Assembly (NCBI GenBank): GCA_016716425.1
Contig: JADJWJ010000002.1
Location: forward strand, 248,001-312,000
Origin: Betaproteobacteria bacterium
GTDB taxonomy: Bacteria; Pseudomonadota; Gammaproteobacteria; Burkholderiales; Casimicrobiaceae
Reading direction: 5' to 3'
Length of the DNA stretch: 64,000 nucleotides
Shown: one piece after another, positions 52,460-60,900 of the stretch
Layout of the letters: the number at the start of each line of letters is the position of its first letter
Position numbering within the stretch: position 1 is the first letter of the stretch
The notes under the pieces: model-generated
Told to the model about the DNA's origin: nothing
What the model saw: only the letters and a program-made list of their open reading frames with translations
The model's database searches: none
Program-made: the position numbers and the translations under genes

Positions 52460-52918
52460 TCAGGAAGCGGGGCAGGGGCCGGGCGCCACGGACAGCGCGA
52501 GCGCGCGGTTGCCCCACGCCGCGAGGTCCGCGCTCGCGCCGCCGGCGGTGAGCCGCGGCAACTGGTCCGCGTGCACGCGCATGACGACGACCGGAAAGCG
52601 TCGGGCCATCGTCACCACGAACTGCCCGTCGCGGCGCTCGAACGCGCCGCCGGTATCGGCCTGCGTCGGCAGCCCGGGGCCGTGCTGCGCAAAGCGGATC
52701 TCGGTCTGCACGATGGTGCCGTTGTCGACGCGATAGCGCTCAACCACGGGCGTGCGCGTCACCGAATGCACGTAGGCCACCGTGAACCACGGCGCGGCGG
52801 CAGGCACGTCGAACTGCGCGACCACGCCGCCTTCGGGGTGCGCGGCGAGCGCGATGCAGGCGGGCTCGCCGCCGGTCGCGACCATCATGCCGAACAAGGC
52901 GGTCGCTGCCCCTGTCAC
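52460..52918 (-). CDS. DUF1850 domain protein of the TRAP-TAXI operon
   Basis: This small exported protein (152 residues from a GTG at 52918) matches the DUF1850 pattern: VAQFDVPAAAPWFTVAYVHSVTRTPVVERYRV, then FAQHGPGLPTQADTGGAFERRDGQFVV. DUF1850 genes typically lie between TAXI-type binding proteins and fused permeases, as here. The hydrophobic N-terminus (GAATALFGMMVATGG) suggests export or anchoring. An ATG at 52888 would truncate this segment. Its exact role is not known. Confidence 0.8.
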   Translation of the reverse strand: MTGAATALFGMMVATGGEPACIALAAHPEGGVVAQFDVPAAAPWFTVAYVHSVTRTPVVERYRVDNGTIVQTEIRFAQHGPGLPTQADTGGAFERRDGQFVVTMARRFPVVVMRVHADQLPRLTAGGASADLAAWGNRALALSVAPGPCPAS

Positions 52919-53000
52919 GACGCGCGGCGCGCCGGCGCGTTCCAGGTCCCGACCGCAGGCGGGTGCATGAGCCCCTTCTCGCCGTAGCGGGCGCGGAGCG

Positions 53001-53972
53001 TCACTTGATGAGGCCCTTCTCGCGATAGTACTTCGCGGCGCCCGGGTGCAGCGGGATCGAAACCGACTGCAGCGCCGTCTTGAGCGCGATCTCCTTGCCC
53101 TTCGGGTGCACCTGGCCCAGCGTCTCGGTGTTCTCGTACAGCGCCTTGGTCACCTCGTAGGCCATCTGCTCGGACACGCCGTCGTGCGTCGCCCACACCG
53201 CCATCACGGCCAGCGTGTTGACCGGTGCGGTCTGACCCTTGTAGGTGTTGGCGGGCAGCAGGACGTTCGCGTAGTACGGCTGCTTCTTGCGCAGCGTCTC
53301 GATTTCCGGGCCGGCCAGCGGCACCACGCGGATGTCGCGCGCGTTCGCGAGGTCGGAGATCGACGACGTCGGCGCGCCGGCGGTGATCAGCGACGCCGTC
53401 AGGTTGCCGTCCTTGATCTTGTCGACCGACTGCGTGAACGACGACAGATCCTCGCCGATGTCCTTGCGCGTCATCCCGTGCGCCTCCAGCAGGTCGCCGA
53501 GGAGCTGCCACTGGCCGGAACCCGGCGAGCCCGACGACACCGACTTGCCCTTCAGATCCTTGAAGCCCTGGACGTTGGCACTCGCGAGCGTCACGAGCTG
53601 CACCTGCTCCGGATAGAGCGCGCCGAGCGCGCGCAGGTTCTTCACGGCCTTGCCTTCGAACTGGCCCTTGCCGTTGTACGCGGCGTCGAGGATGTCGGCG
53701 GCGACGAACGCACTCTCGATGTCCTTGCGCCCGAGCAGCTGCGCGTTGGCGACCGACGCGCCGGCGGTCTCCGCGGTGGCGGAGAGCTTCTTGCCGCCGA
53801 TCGTGACCTTGTTCGAGATGAGCTGCGCGAGCATCCCGCCCAGCGGATAGTAGGTGCCGCCGGTGCCGCCGGTGGCGATGCCGAAGAACACGCGGTCCTG
53901 CGCCGGTGCGGACGTCGCGAAGGCGACGCCGGCGACGAGCGCCGCGGCGGCGATACGGGTGCGCAAAGCCAT
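53001..53972 (-). CDS. TAXI family TRAP transporter solute-binding protein
   Basis: This periplasmic binding protein (323 residues) feeds the fused permease at 50204. A signal peptide (ALRTRIAAAALVAGVAFATSAPAQ) ends about residue 25. The mature start VFFGIATGGTGGTYYPLGGMLAQLISNKV is the TAXI family hallmark (GTGGTYYPLG). ETAGASVANAQLLGRKDIESAF and VSSGSPGSGQWQLLGDLLEAHGM further support this. AGGGAGGAGTTC precedes the ATG at 53972. It is the first gene of the transporter operon; the DUF1850 gene follows after 82 bases. Confidence 0.94.
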   Translation of the reverse strand: MALRTRIAAAALVAGVAFATSAPAQDRVFFGIATGGTGGTYYPLGGMLAQLISNKVTIGGKKLSATAETAGASVANAQLLGRKDIESAFVAADILDAAYNGKGQFEGKAVKNLRALGALYPEQVQLVTLASANVQGFKDLKGKSVSSGSPGSGQWQLLGDLLEAHGMTRKDIGEDLSSFTQSVDKIKDGNLTASLITAGAPTSSISDLANARDIRVVPLAGPEIETLRKKQPYYANVLLPANTYKGQTAPVNTLAVMAVWATHDGVSEQMAYEVTKALYENTETLGQVHPKGKEIALKTALQSVSIPLHPGAAKYYREKGLIK

Positions 53973-54070
53973 GAACTCCTCCCTCGTTGGTTGCTCGTCG
54001 CGCCTCGTGCGGACGCGGACCGCGACAGTATGCCCAATCGGGGGCCGGGGCGCCACGCCGCCGCGGCTGG

Positions 54071-54147
54071 TCTCACAGAGAGGCGCAGAGGCGCAGAGCG
54101 AGCCCCCGGGGAACTGCTGTTCTCTGCGTCTCGGCGCCTCTTGGTGA
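54071..54147. repeat. Palindromic repeat, family B copy 3
   Basis: The left arm tctcacagagaggcgcagag begins at 54071. The right arm ending gcgcctcttggtga at 54147 is its imperfect reverse complement. The interior has agcgagcccccggggaactg. Located between the TRAP operon start and the FAD oxidoreductase stop. Confidence 0.75.
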
Positions 54148-54157
54148 AAAGTGGGGG

Positions 54158-55345
54158 CTACGACACGGCGCCCGTTCCGTAGCGCCCGGCGAGCAGCCGT
54201 CCCGCCGCGAACCGCTCCAACGCGTAGGGCGCGAGCGGCACGTCGGTCGGCAGCCCGAGCGCGCTCTGCGCGAGCAGGCGGCCGACTACCGGCGACAGCT
54301 TGAAGCCGTGGCCGGAGAAGCCGTAGGCGACGTGCAGCCCCGCGACGCCGGGCAACGGTCCCAGCACCGGGTTCCAGTCGGGCGTCACGTCGTAGACGCC
54401 GGTCCACGACGCGGCGAGGCCGGCCTCCGCGAACGCCGGCAACCGGTGCGCGACCTGCTCGCCGATCTCGGCGACGTAGTCGAGCGGCACGTCGGCCTGC
54501 ACGGTGTCCGGCGCGGCGATCGTCTCGCCTTCGTTGCCGTCGCCGACCAGGAGCTGCCGGCCGCCGTAGCCGCGCATGTAGAGCTTGCCGGGAGAGGCCA
54601 GGTCCTTCAGCACCGGCAGCCCGCGCGCGTAGGGTGTGGGTCCTTCCAGCGTGAACACCGCGTGCCGCGACAGCGTGAGCGGCAGGTCGATCCCGGTCCA
54701 GGCCGCGACCTCGCGCGACCAGATGTTCTGCGCGCTGATCACCGTGCCCGCCGCGATCGGGCCCTGCTCAGTGGCAACCCCGGCGACACGGCCGTTCGCG
54801 TCGCGGACGAGGCCGGTCACCGCGACGCCCTCGCGCAGCACGGCCCCCAGCCGCCGCGCGTTGCGCGCGAACGCGGTCAGCGTCAGGTAGGCGTCCGCGT
54901 AGCCCGACTCCGGCTCCCAGCCGACGGCGGCGATGTCGTCGAGCTGCAGCAGCGGCAGGATCCGCCGTGCCTCGTCGTGCGTGATCGCGCGCGCGTCCAC
55001 ACCCTGCGCGCGCGCGACGGCCAGCGTCTCGCGCAGCGCGTCCGCGCGCGGACCCTCGCCGGCGACGATCAGGAGCCCGCACCGCGTGAATCCCGAGTCC
55101 GCCTCCGGGTCCTCGAGGTAGCCGGCGAAGTCGCGGAAGACCGCGAGGCAGCGCCTTGCCAGCGCGACGTTCTCCGGCACCGAGTAGTGCGTGCGCACGA
55201 TGCACGACGATTGCGCCGTCGTGCCGCCGCCCAGCTGCCCGCGCTCGAGCAGCAGCACGTCGCGGCAGCCCAGGCGCGCGAGGTGATACGCGATCGAAAC
55301 GCCGATCACGCCGCCGCCGATCACGATCGCGTCGTGGGACTCCAT
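54158..55345 (-). CDS. FAD-dependent oxidoreductase (DAO / sarcosine oxidase beta-like)
   Basis: This 395-residue flavoenzyme of the D-amino-acid oxidase superfamily probably oxidises an N-methyl or amino compound. The FAD-binding motif is AIVIGGGVIGVSIAYHLARLGCRDVLLLERG at the N-terminus. GGGTTAQSSCIVRTHYS follows, typical of sarcosine oxidase beta subunits. The C-terminus has VYDVTPDWNPVLGPLPGVAGLHVAYGFSGHGFKLSPVVG. The single chain and the neighbours do not fit a heterotetrameric enzyme. Its 5' end overlaps the deaminase-like gene's 3' end by 25 bases, so the two are co-translated. Substrate unknown. Confidence 0.87.
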   Translation of the reverse strand: MESHDAIVIGGGVIGVSIAYHLARLGCRDVLLLERGQLGGGTTAQSSCIVRTHYSVPENVALARRCLAVFRDFAGYLEDPEADSGFTRCGLLIVAGEGPRADALRETLAVARAQGVDARAITHDEARRILPLLQLDDIAAVGWEPESGYADAYLTLTAFARNARRLGAVLREGVAVTGLVRDANGRVAGVATEQGPIAAGTVISAQNIWSREVAAWTGIDLPLTLSRHAVFTLEGPTPYARGLPVLKDLASPGKLYMRGYGGRQLLVGDGNEGETIAAPDTVQADVPLDYVAEIGEQVAHRLPAFAEAGLAASWTGVYDVTPDWNPVLGPLPGVAGLHVAYGFSGHGFKLSPVVGRLLAQSALGLPTDVPLAPYALERFAAGRLLAGRYGTGAVS

Positions 55346-56745
55346 TCGGCGAGTGTACCGCGAGGCGGATCAGTCGCCGCGCATTCGCCGCGCACGAGCG
55401 CACGCGCGAGCGCGCAGTGCCGCTCGACCAGCGGCGGCAGGTCCACGGTAGTCAGGTGCCCGTCGCGAATCACGACGCGCCCGTGGATCACCGAGAGCGC
55501 TGCGCGCGCGGGGGCGCAGAACACGAGCGCCGCGAGCGGGTCGTGGCCGGCGCCGGCGAAGCCGACGTCGGCCAGGTCGAACGCGACGATGTCGGCCGCC
55601 ATGCCGGGGGTGAGCTGTCCGATGTCGTCGCGCCCGAGCACGCGCGCGCCACCGCGCGTGGCGAGCGCGAGCGCCTCGCGTGCCGTGAGGGCGGCAGGGC
55701 CGCCGCCGACGCGCTGCAGCAGCAGCGCCTGCCGCGCTTCCGCCAGCAGGTGCGACGAGTCGTTGGAGGCCGACCCATCCACGCCGAGGCCGACCGGGAC
55801 GCCGGCGTCGAGCATCCGCCGCACCGGTGCGATGCCCGATGCAAGGCGCATGTTCGACGTCGGGCAATGCGCTACGCCGGTGCCGGTGCGCGCGAACAGA
55901 TCGATGCCGTGCGCGTCGAGCTTCACGCAGTGTGCGTGCCACACGTGATCGCCGGTCCAGCCCGCGTCCTGCGCGTACTGCGCCGGCGTGCGGCCGAACC
56001 GTTCGCGCGAATACGCGACGTCGTTGTCGCTCTCGGCCAGGTGCGTGTGCAGGCGCACGCCGTAGGCCGTGGCGAGGGCGGCGGTCTCGCGCATCAGGTC
56101 CGTCGACACCGAGAACGGCGAGCACGGCGCCGCCGCCACGCGCAGCATCGCGCAGCGCTCCGGGTCGTGATACGTCTCGATCACGCGCCGCGTGTCGGCG
56201 AGGATCGCGTCCTCGCGCTCGACGAGCGCGTCGGGCGGCAGGCCGCCGGCCGACTCGCCGACGCTCATCGCGCCGCGGCACGCGTGGAAGCGCAGGCCCA
56301 GCATGCGTGCGGCCTCGATCGTGTCGTCGAGCCGCCCGCCATTCGGGAACAGGTACAGGTGGTCGCTCGCCGTCGTGCAGCCGGACAGCATCAACTCGGC
56401 GATCGCGACTTGCGCCGACACGTTGAGCATTTCGGGCGTCAGCCGCGCCCAGAGCGGATAGAGCGCCTTCAGCCAACCGAAGAGCTCGGCGTCCTGCGCC
56501 GCCGGCACCGCGCGGGTGAGCGTCTGGAAGAAGTGGTGGTGCGTGTTGACGAGCCCCGGCAGCACGACCATGCCGCGGCAGTCGATCACCTCGTCCGCGG
56601 CGGCCGGAAGCTCGCGCGTCGGCCCGACCGCCTCGATCGTGTGGCCGCGCACGAGCACGCCGCCGCCCTCGATCTCGCGGCCGGCATCGTCCATGGTCGC
56701 GACGACAGTGGCGTCCTTCAGCAGCAGCGAAGGGGGGCGGAGCAT
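55321..56745 (-). CDS. 8-oxoguanine deaminase-like amidohydrolase (TRZ/ATZ family)
   Basis: This cytoplasmic zinc amidohydrolase (474 residues) resembles 8-oxoguanine deaminase, which converts 8-oxoguanine to urate. Metal ligands are in LPGLVNTHHHFFQTLTRAVP, LHTHLAESDND and HAHCVKLDAHGI, with the late Asp in VGLGVDGSASNDSSHLL. The HHHFFQTLTRA segment is characteristic of that subgroup. The start is ATG 56745. It is the first of two genes; its end overlaps the FAD oxidoreductase by 25 bases. It might act on another aminated ring compound supplied by the TRAP transporter, but that is inference. Confidence 0.85.
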   Translation of the reverse strand: MLRPPSLLLKDATVVATMDDAGREIEGGGVLVRGHTIEAVGPTRELPAAADEVIDCRGMVVLPGLVNTHHHFFQTLTRAVPAAQDAELFGWLKALYPLWARLTPEMLNVSAQVAIAELMLSGCTTASDHLYLFPNGGRLDDTIEAARMLGLRFHACRGAMSVGESAGGLPPDALVEREDAILADTRRVIETYHDPERCAMLRVAAAPCSPFSVSTDLMRETAALATAYGVRLHTHLAESDNDVAYSRERFGRTPAQYAQDAGWTGDHVWHAHCVKLDAHGIDLFARTGTGVAHCPTSNMRLASGIAPVRRMLDAGVPVGLGVDGSASNDSSHLLAEARQALLLQRVGGGPAALTAREALALATRGGARVLGRDDIGQLTPGMAADIVAFDLADVGFAGAGHDPLAALVFCAPARAALSVIHGRVVIRDGHLTTVDLPPLVERHCALARALVRGECAATDPPRGTLAEWSPTTRS

Positions 56746-56875
56746 GCCGGGACTCTACCGGAAGGCGCCGGCCGCGCGGTTTCCGCGCCGCCCCGGGCCG
56801 CGCCGACGGACCGCATTGACCCTCGTCGGCCGCTGCGCTTCAATAGCGGGCCGGCAACGAGCGACGGGGGGCCGT

Positions 56876-57834
56876 ATGCGGATCCTGCACGCGATGACTT
56901 TTGCGATGGTGGTCGCGATCGGCCTTGCCCCTGAACCCGGCGCAGCGCAATCGGCGCCTCCCCCGGCGAGGGCTTCGCGCTGAAGAAGCGCATTGCCGTG
57001 CTGCGGGTCGACGCCGGCGCCGTCGGCGCCCAGTACGGTGGGGCCGACGCCGGCAACGCGCTGGCGGCGCAACTCACCACCGCCCTCTTCCAGACCGGCC
57101 AGTTCATCGTCGTCGAGCGCGCGGAACTCGCGAGCGTCCTGCGCGAGCAGGAGCTGGGCGACAGGAACATCGCCACGCCGGAGACGGCGACCAGGGTGGG
57201 CGGGCTCCTCGGCGCGCAACTGCTGGTGCGCGCGTCGGTGACCGAGTTCGACCTCAAGAACAAGGGCGGCGGCGTGCGCATCGGGATCGGCAACGCCAAC
57301 CTGCTCGGCGGCCTCGGCGTGGCGAGCAACGTCGGCGCCGTCGCGCTCGACGTGCGGCTGATCGACGCCGCCACCGGGGCGATCGTGCAGTCGCAGCGCG
57401 TGGAGTCGACGATCGAGGCCAAGGGCATGTCGGCGGACGTCGGTTCGCGCGGCGCCGTGATCGGCGGCGACACGTTCGAGAAGACCCCCCTCGGTCAGGC
57501 CACGCGCGAGGCCATCGACAAGGCGGTCGCGTTCATCGTCGCGACCGCCAAGCCGGTGCCGTGGACCGCCAAGGTCGTCGACGTCGCCGGCGAGCAGGTG
57601 TTCGTCAACGCCGGCGCGGGCGCGGGGCTGAGGCCCGGCGACGTCCTCGCGGTGAGCACGATCCTGCGCGAGCTGACCGACCCTGCCACCGGCGCCGTGC
57701 TCGGCGCGATCGAGAACCGCGCCGGCGACATCGAGATCGTCAGCGTGCAGCAGCAGTTCAGCGTCGCGAAGATGGCGCAGCCGTTCGCGACGAAGCGGGG
57801 GGATCTGGTGCGGCCGGCAGGGCCGGCCCGCTAG
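56876..57834 (+). pseudogene. CsgG-like protein gene split by an apparent one-base deletion
   Basis: The gene encodes an exported CsgG/curli-assembly-like protein with a Tol-type domain. ATG 56876 begins a signal peptide (RILHAMTFAMVVAIGLAPEPGAAQ), then stops at 56983 (...PPPARASR). The main domain lies in the next frame: LKKRIAVLRVDAGAVGAQYGG, ALAAQLTTALFQTGQFIVVERAEL, GQATREAIDKAVAFIVATAK and a final segment with DVLAVSTILRELTDP. Inserting one C in the C5 tract at 56960-56964 joins both as APPPGEGFALKKRIAVL. Whether it is a true mutation or a homopolymer error is open. A GTG at 56998 would give only a signal-less 278-residue protein. Convergent with the Rhs gene. Confidence 0.8.
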
Positions 57835-57912
57835 CAGCGAAGTTCCTGTCGCGGGACACGCGCTGGTACCGGTTCGGTGATCGCAATCATGCGGGATCCC
57901 GGGCGAGCGCGT

Positions 57913-60900
57913 TCACCACATTCCCATCCGGTAGCCAAACGCCCCTTCGGCGTCATTGGCCCATGGAATCCAGTCGCGCCAATTGCGCTCCATGGCGTCG
58001 TAGATCGGATCGTTGATGTTGAGCGCGCGGCCCCACCCTCCTTGCGCCGCGATCCACGGGTCGACCGGGCGTCCCCATCCGCGGATGTTGCGCAGCGTGT
58101 AGACGTCCTTGATGCTGAGGATGCGGTTGACAACCGCGTGCATGTTCTCCGTGCGCACGACGTTCAGGAGTTCGATGTGCGTGGTGCGCACAGCCGGCAG
58201 GACGCCCTTGGTGAGGTCTATGCCGCGCGGAACGGACAGGATCTCGCGCCGGAAGGTCCGGTACAGGAAGATCGCCTGTCCCACGTGGGCGCTGACCTCG
58301 CCGCCCCCCATTGCGTGAATTCCTTCGTGGACGATCGTGCTCGCCGCGCTCTCCGAGCGAAAGCGGCCGCCGCCACCGGGCATCCGCCGGATCGCGTCGA
58401 TGTTGATGTTGACCGCGGTGGGCTCCGCGGGATGCCAGTATCCGGCGGCGCGAGCGATCCCGTCGCCGGCCTGTCCGCTGTACAGGCGCACGGTGAGCTG
58501 GCCGTGGCGAATGCGCCGCGCCAGTTCCTGGGACACCTTCGACCCCATGTCGAGATCGAACATCATGTCCTGGACCAGGATGCGCAGGTCGCCACTCCAC
58601 TGCGAGTTGCGACCGAGGACGAATCCGGGCGGATTGGGTTCGAGCACGGGCAAGGCGCCGGTCCGGGTCTCTGCGAGGGCCGGGTCCGTGAAGCCCGGCT
58701 CCACGGCCCTGCGTGCGGGCGCTGCCGTGTGCGTCGGTGGTTGCGGCGCCAGCGCGGCGCCCTGGCGCGCCATGCGGCTGGCGACCGAACGCGCGGCGGC
58801 ACCGTAGGCGCCGCCCACGAATCCGATCACCCCGTCCATCAACGCGCCGGCCGCCCCGTCGTTCGTAGCGGTGGCAAGCGGGTCCCCGGTGGCCAAGGAC
58901 AACATCGTTCCCACGGCGAAGCTGACGCCGACGTCGGCTGCGAGCGACTTGACGAGCCCGAATCCGAGTCCGTTGACGAAGCCGCCAGCCATGCCGAACA
59001 GCGCGCCGGACGCGAACGCTGCCGCCGCCTCGTTCGCGTCGAAGGGCGACCCGGCGAGGAGCGCCGTCCCGCCGTACACGCCGAACGAGATGCTGCCGCC
59101 TGACAGCGCGCTGACCCCGTAGCCCAACGCGGTCTGCCGCGCGGCAAACGAGCCGATCGTGCCGAGGTACGGCGCGACTGCGCCCACGATCGTCGGCGCG
59201 AACGCGGCCGCGGTTACCGCGCCGAGGGCGACAAGCCCGGTGGTCTGGGCCGACGAGATCGACTCCGCGAACAGCCCGCGGTCGGCGGCCTTGTGGTAGT
59301 TGGGCGCGCGCCGGTAGTCGTGGGAGTGACGCGCGACGTCGTCGCGATAGATCATCGCCGCGAATCCGTCGACCCGCGCCGCACCGCCGATGTACGGCAG
59401 GCGCACGCCGGTGCGTCCGACCATCACCGCCTCGCCCGGCGACCGCTCGCCGAGCGGACGTCCGGCGAGCGCATCCATTTGGCGGACCGGGTGCAGGCGT
59501 CCGTCGGCGTCCGAAGCCTCCCGTATCGACCCGTTGAGGTCCTCGTGCACGTAGAACCGCCGAGTGTCCTCGTTCGGGTCGGCTTCCGGCCGGCGATCGA
59601 ACGCGAGCAACTCGCCCGGCCGGCCGCCGTGGATGTAGCGGGCGACGAACCGGGGCAGCGGCCCCGCCTTCGGGTGATTGCGGATAGCTTCCACGATTAC
59701 GCGGTCGCCGTCGTAGACCAGCCACGTCATCCCCCCGATCCACGGCGGGGCCCACGATACGAGCTGCTGCTTCGGCTCGACGTCGCGCAGCCGATGGATC
59801 GCGATCCGGCGGTCGACCGCGTCGTAGTCGAAGCGGACCGACTCGTGGTATCCCCACGGCGCCCAAGTGTCCTGCACGAGCACGAGGCGGTTGCGGAAGT
59901 CGTACGCGTAGAGATAGCGGCCGTCCGCCACGAGGTTGCCATTGGCGTCGTACGCAAACGTTTGTTCACCCTTCGCGGCCACTTCGGCCGACGCCATCGC
60001 CGTGGGCATCCCGATCGCGGTCGGCACTGCGACCTTGGCGTCGAACCCGCCTTGGGTCACGGTGTGCCGCACGCGATCGGCCTTGTCGTCGTACTCGAGC
60101 GTGTCGACGCGCAGGGCGCGCGCCTTGCCGCCCGCGACGCCGTCGAAGGCCATCGACTCGACGAGGCGGGACCCGTCGTAACGCATGGCGGTCGCGCTCG
60201 TTTCGTCGGCGGTCGCGCCGCCCGCGCCGACGACCGCGCTCACCGACGTGGTGGTCAGTGTCGCGCGACCGAATCCGTCGCGGGAGAATGCCGTGCGCAG
60301 CACGACGTCCGGGCCCGATCCGTCGCCGAAGCGGGTGTCGGTCAGCTCGTCCGCTCCGCGCGTCCCGTAAGCGGCGCGCTGTGCCCAGACGACGCGGCCG
60401 AGCGGACCGGCCCCGGCGTCCCGCCTCGCCACCTGCATCAACGTCAGCCGTTCGCGATCGTCGTACTGGAAGCGCGTCTGCACCAGATTGCCCGCGCGGC
60501 GTGCCGCGAGGCGATCCAGCCCGCTGTAGGTGTACGTCGCGACGATCCGCCCATCCGCCTCGACGCGCTCGATCCGCCCGATGCGATCCGCGACGTGCCG
60601 CACGCGGGTCCCGTCGGCCAGCGTCGGGTAGACCGTCTCCGACCAGCTGAAGTCGTCTGCGTACGTCCGCTCGGTCGTCTGGCGCTGTCCGGCGTAGGTC
60701 TGGTGCTCGCGGAAGACGCGATCGAGCCCGTCGTATTCGAGGATCACCTCGCTCCCGCGATCCGTGGTTGCCTTGACGAGGCGGCCCAGCGGGTCGTACG
60801 TGTACGTGTGCCTTTGATCGCCTCCGACCAGAGCGAACCCGGGGTGGCCGGGCAGCGACCGTGTCGCGAGTTTGGCCACGACCGTCAGCGGCTGCCCGAC

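Noticed and set aside
56960..56964. Programmed ribosomal frameshift in the CsgG-like gene
   Set aside because: There is no classical slippery heptamer with a downstream structure. A C-tract indel explains both this and the symporter case more simply.
57835..57912. Immunity gene for the Rhs toxin
   Set aside because: The interval is only 78 bases long and has no reading frame of useful length.
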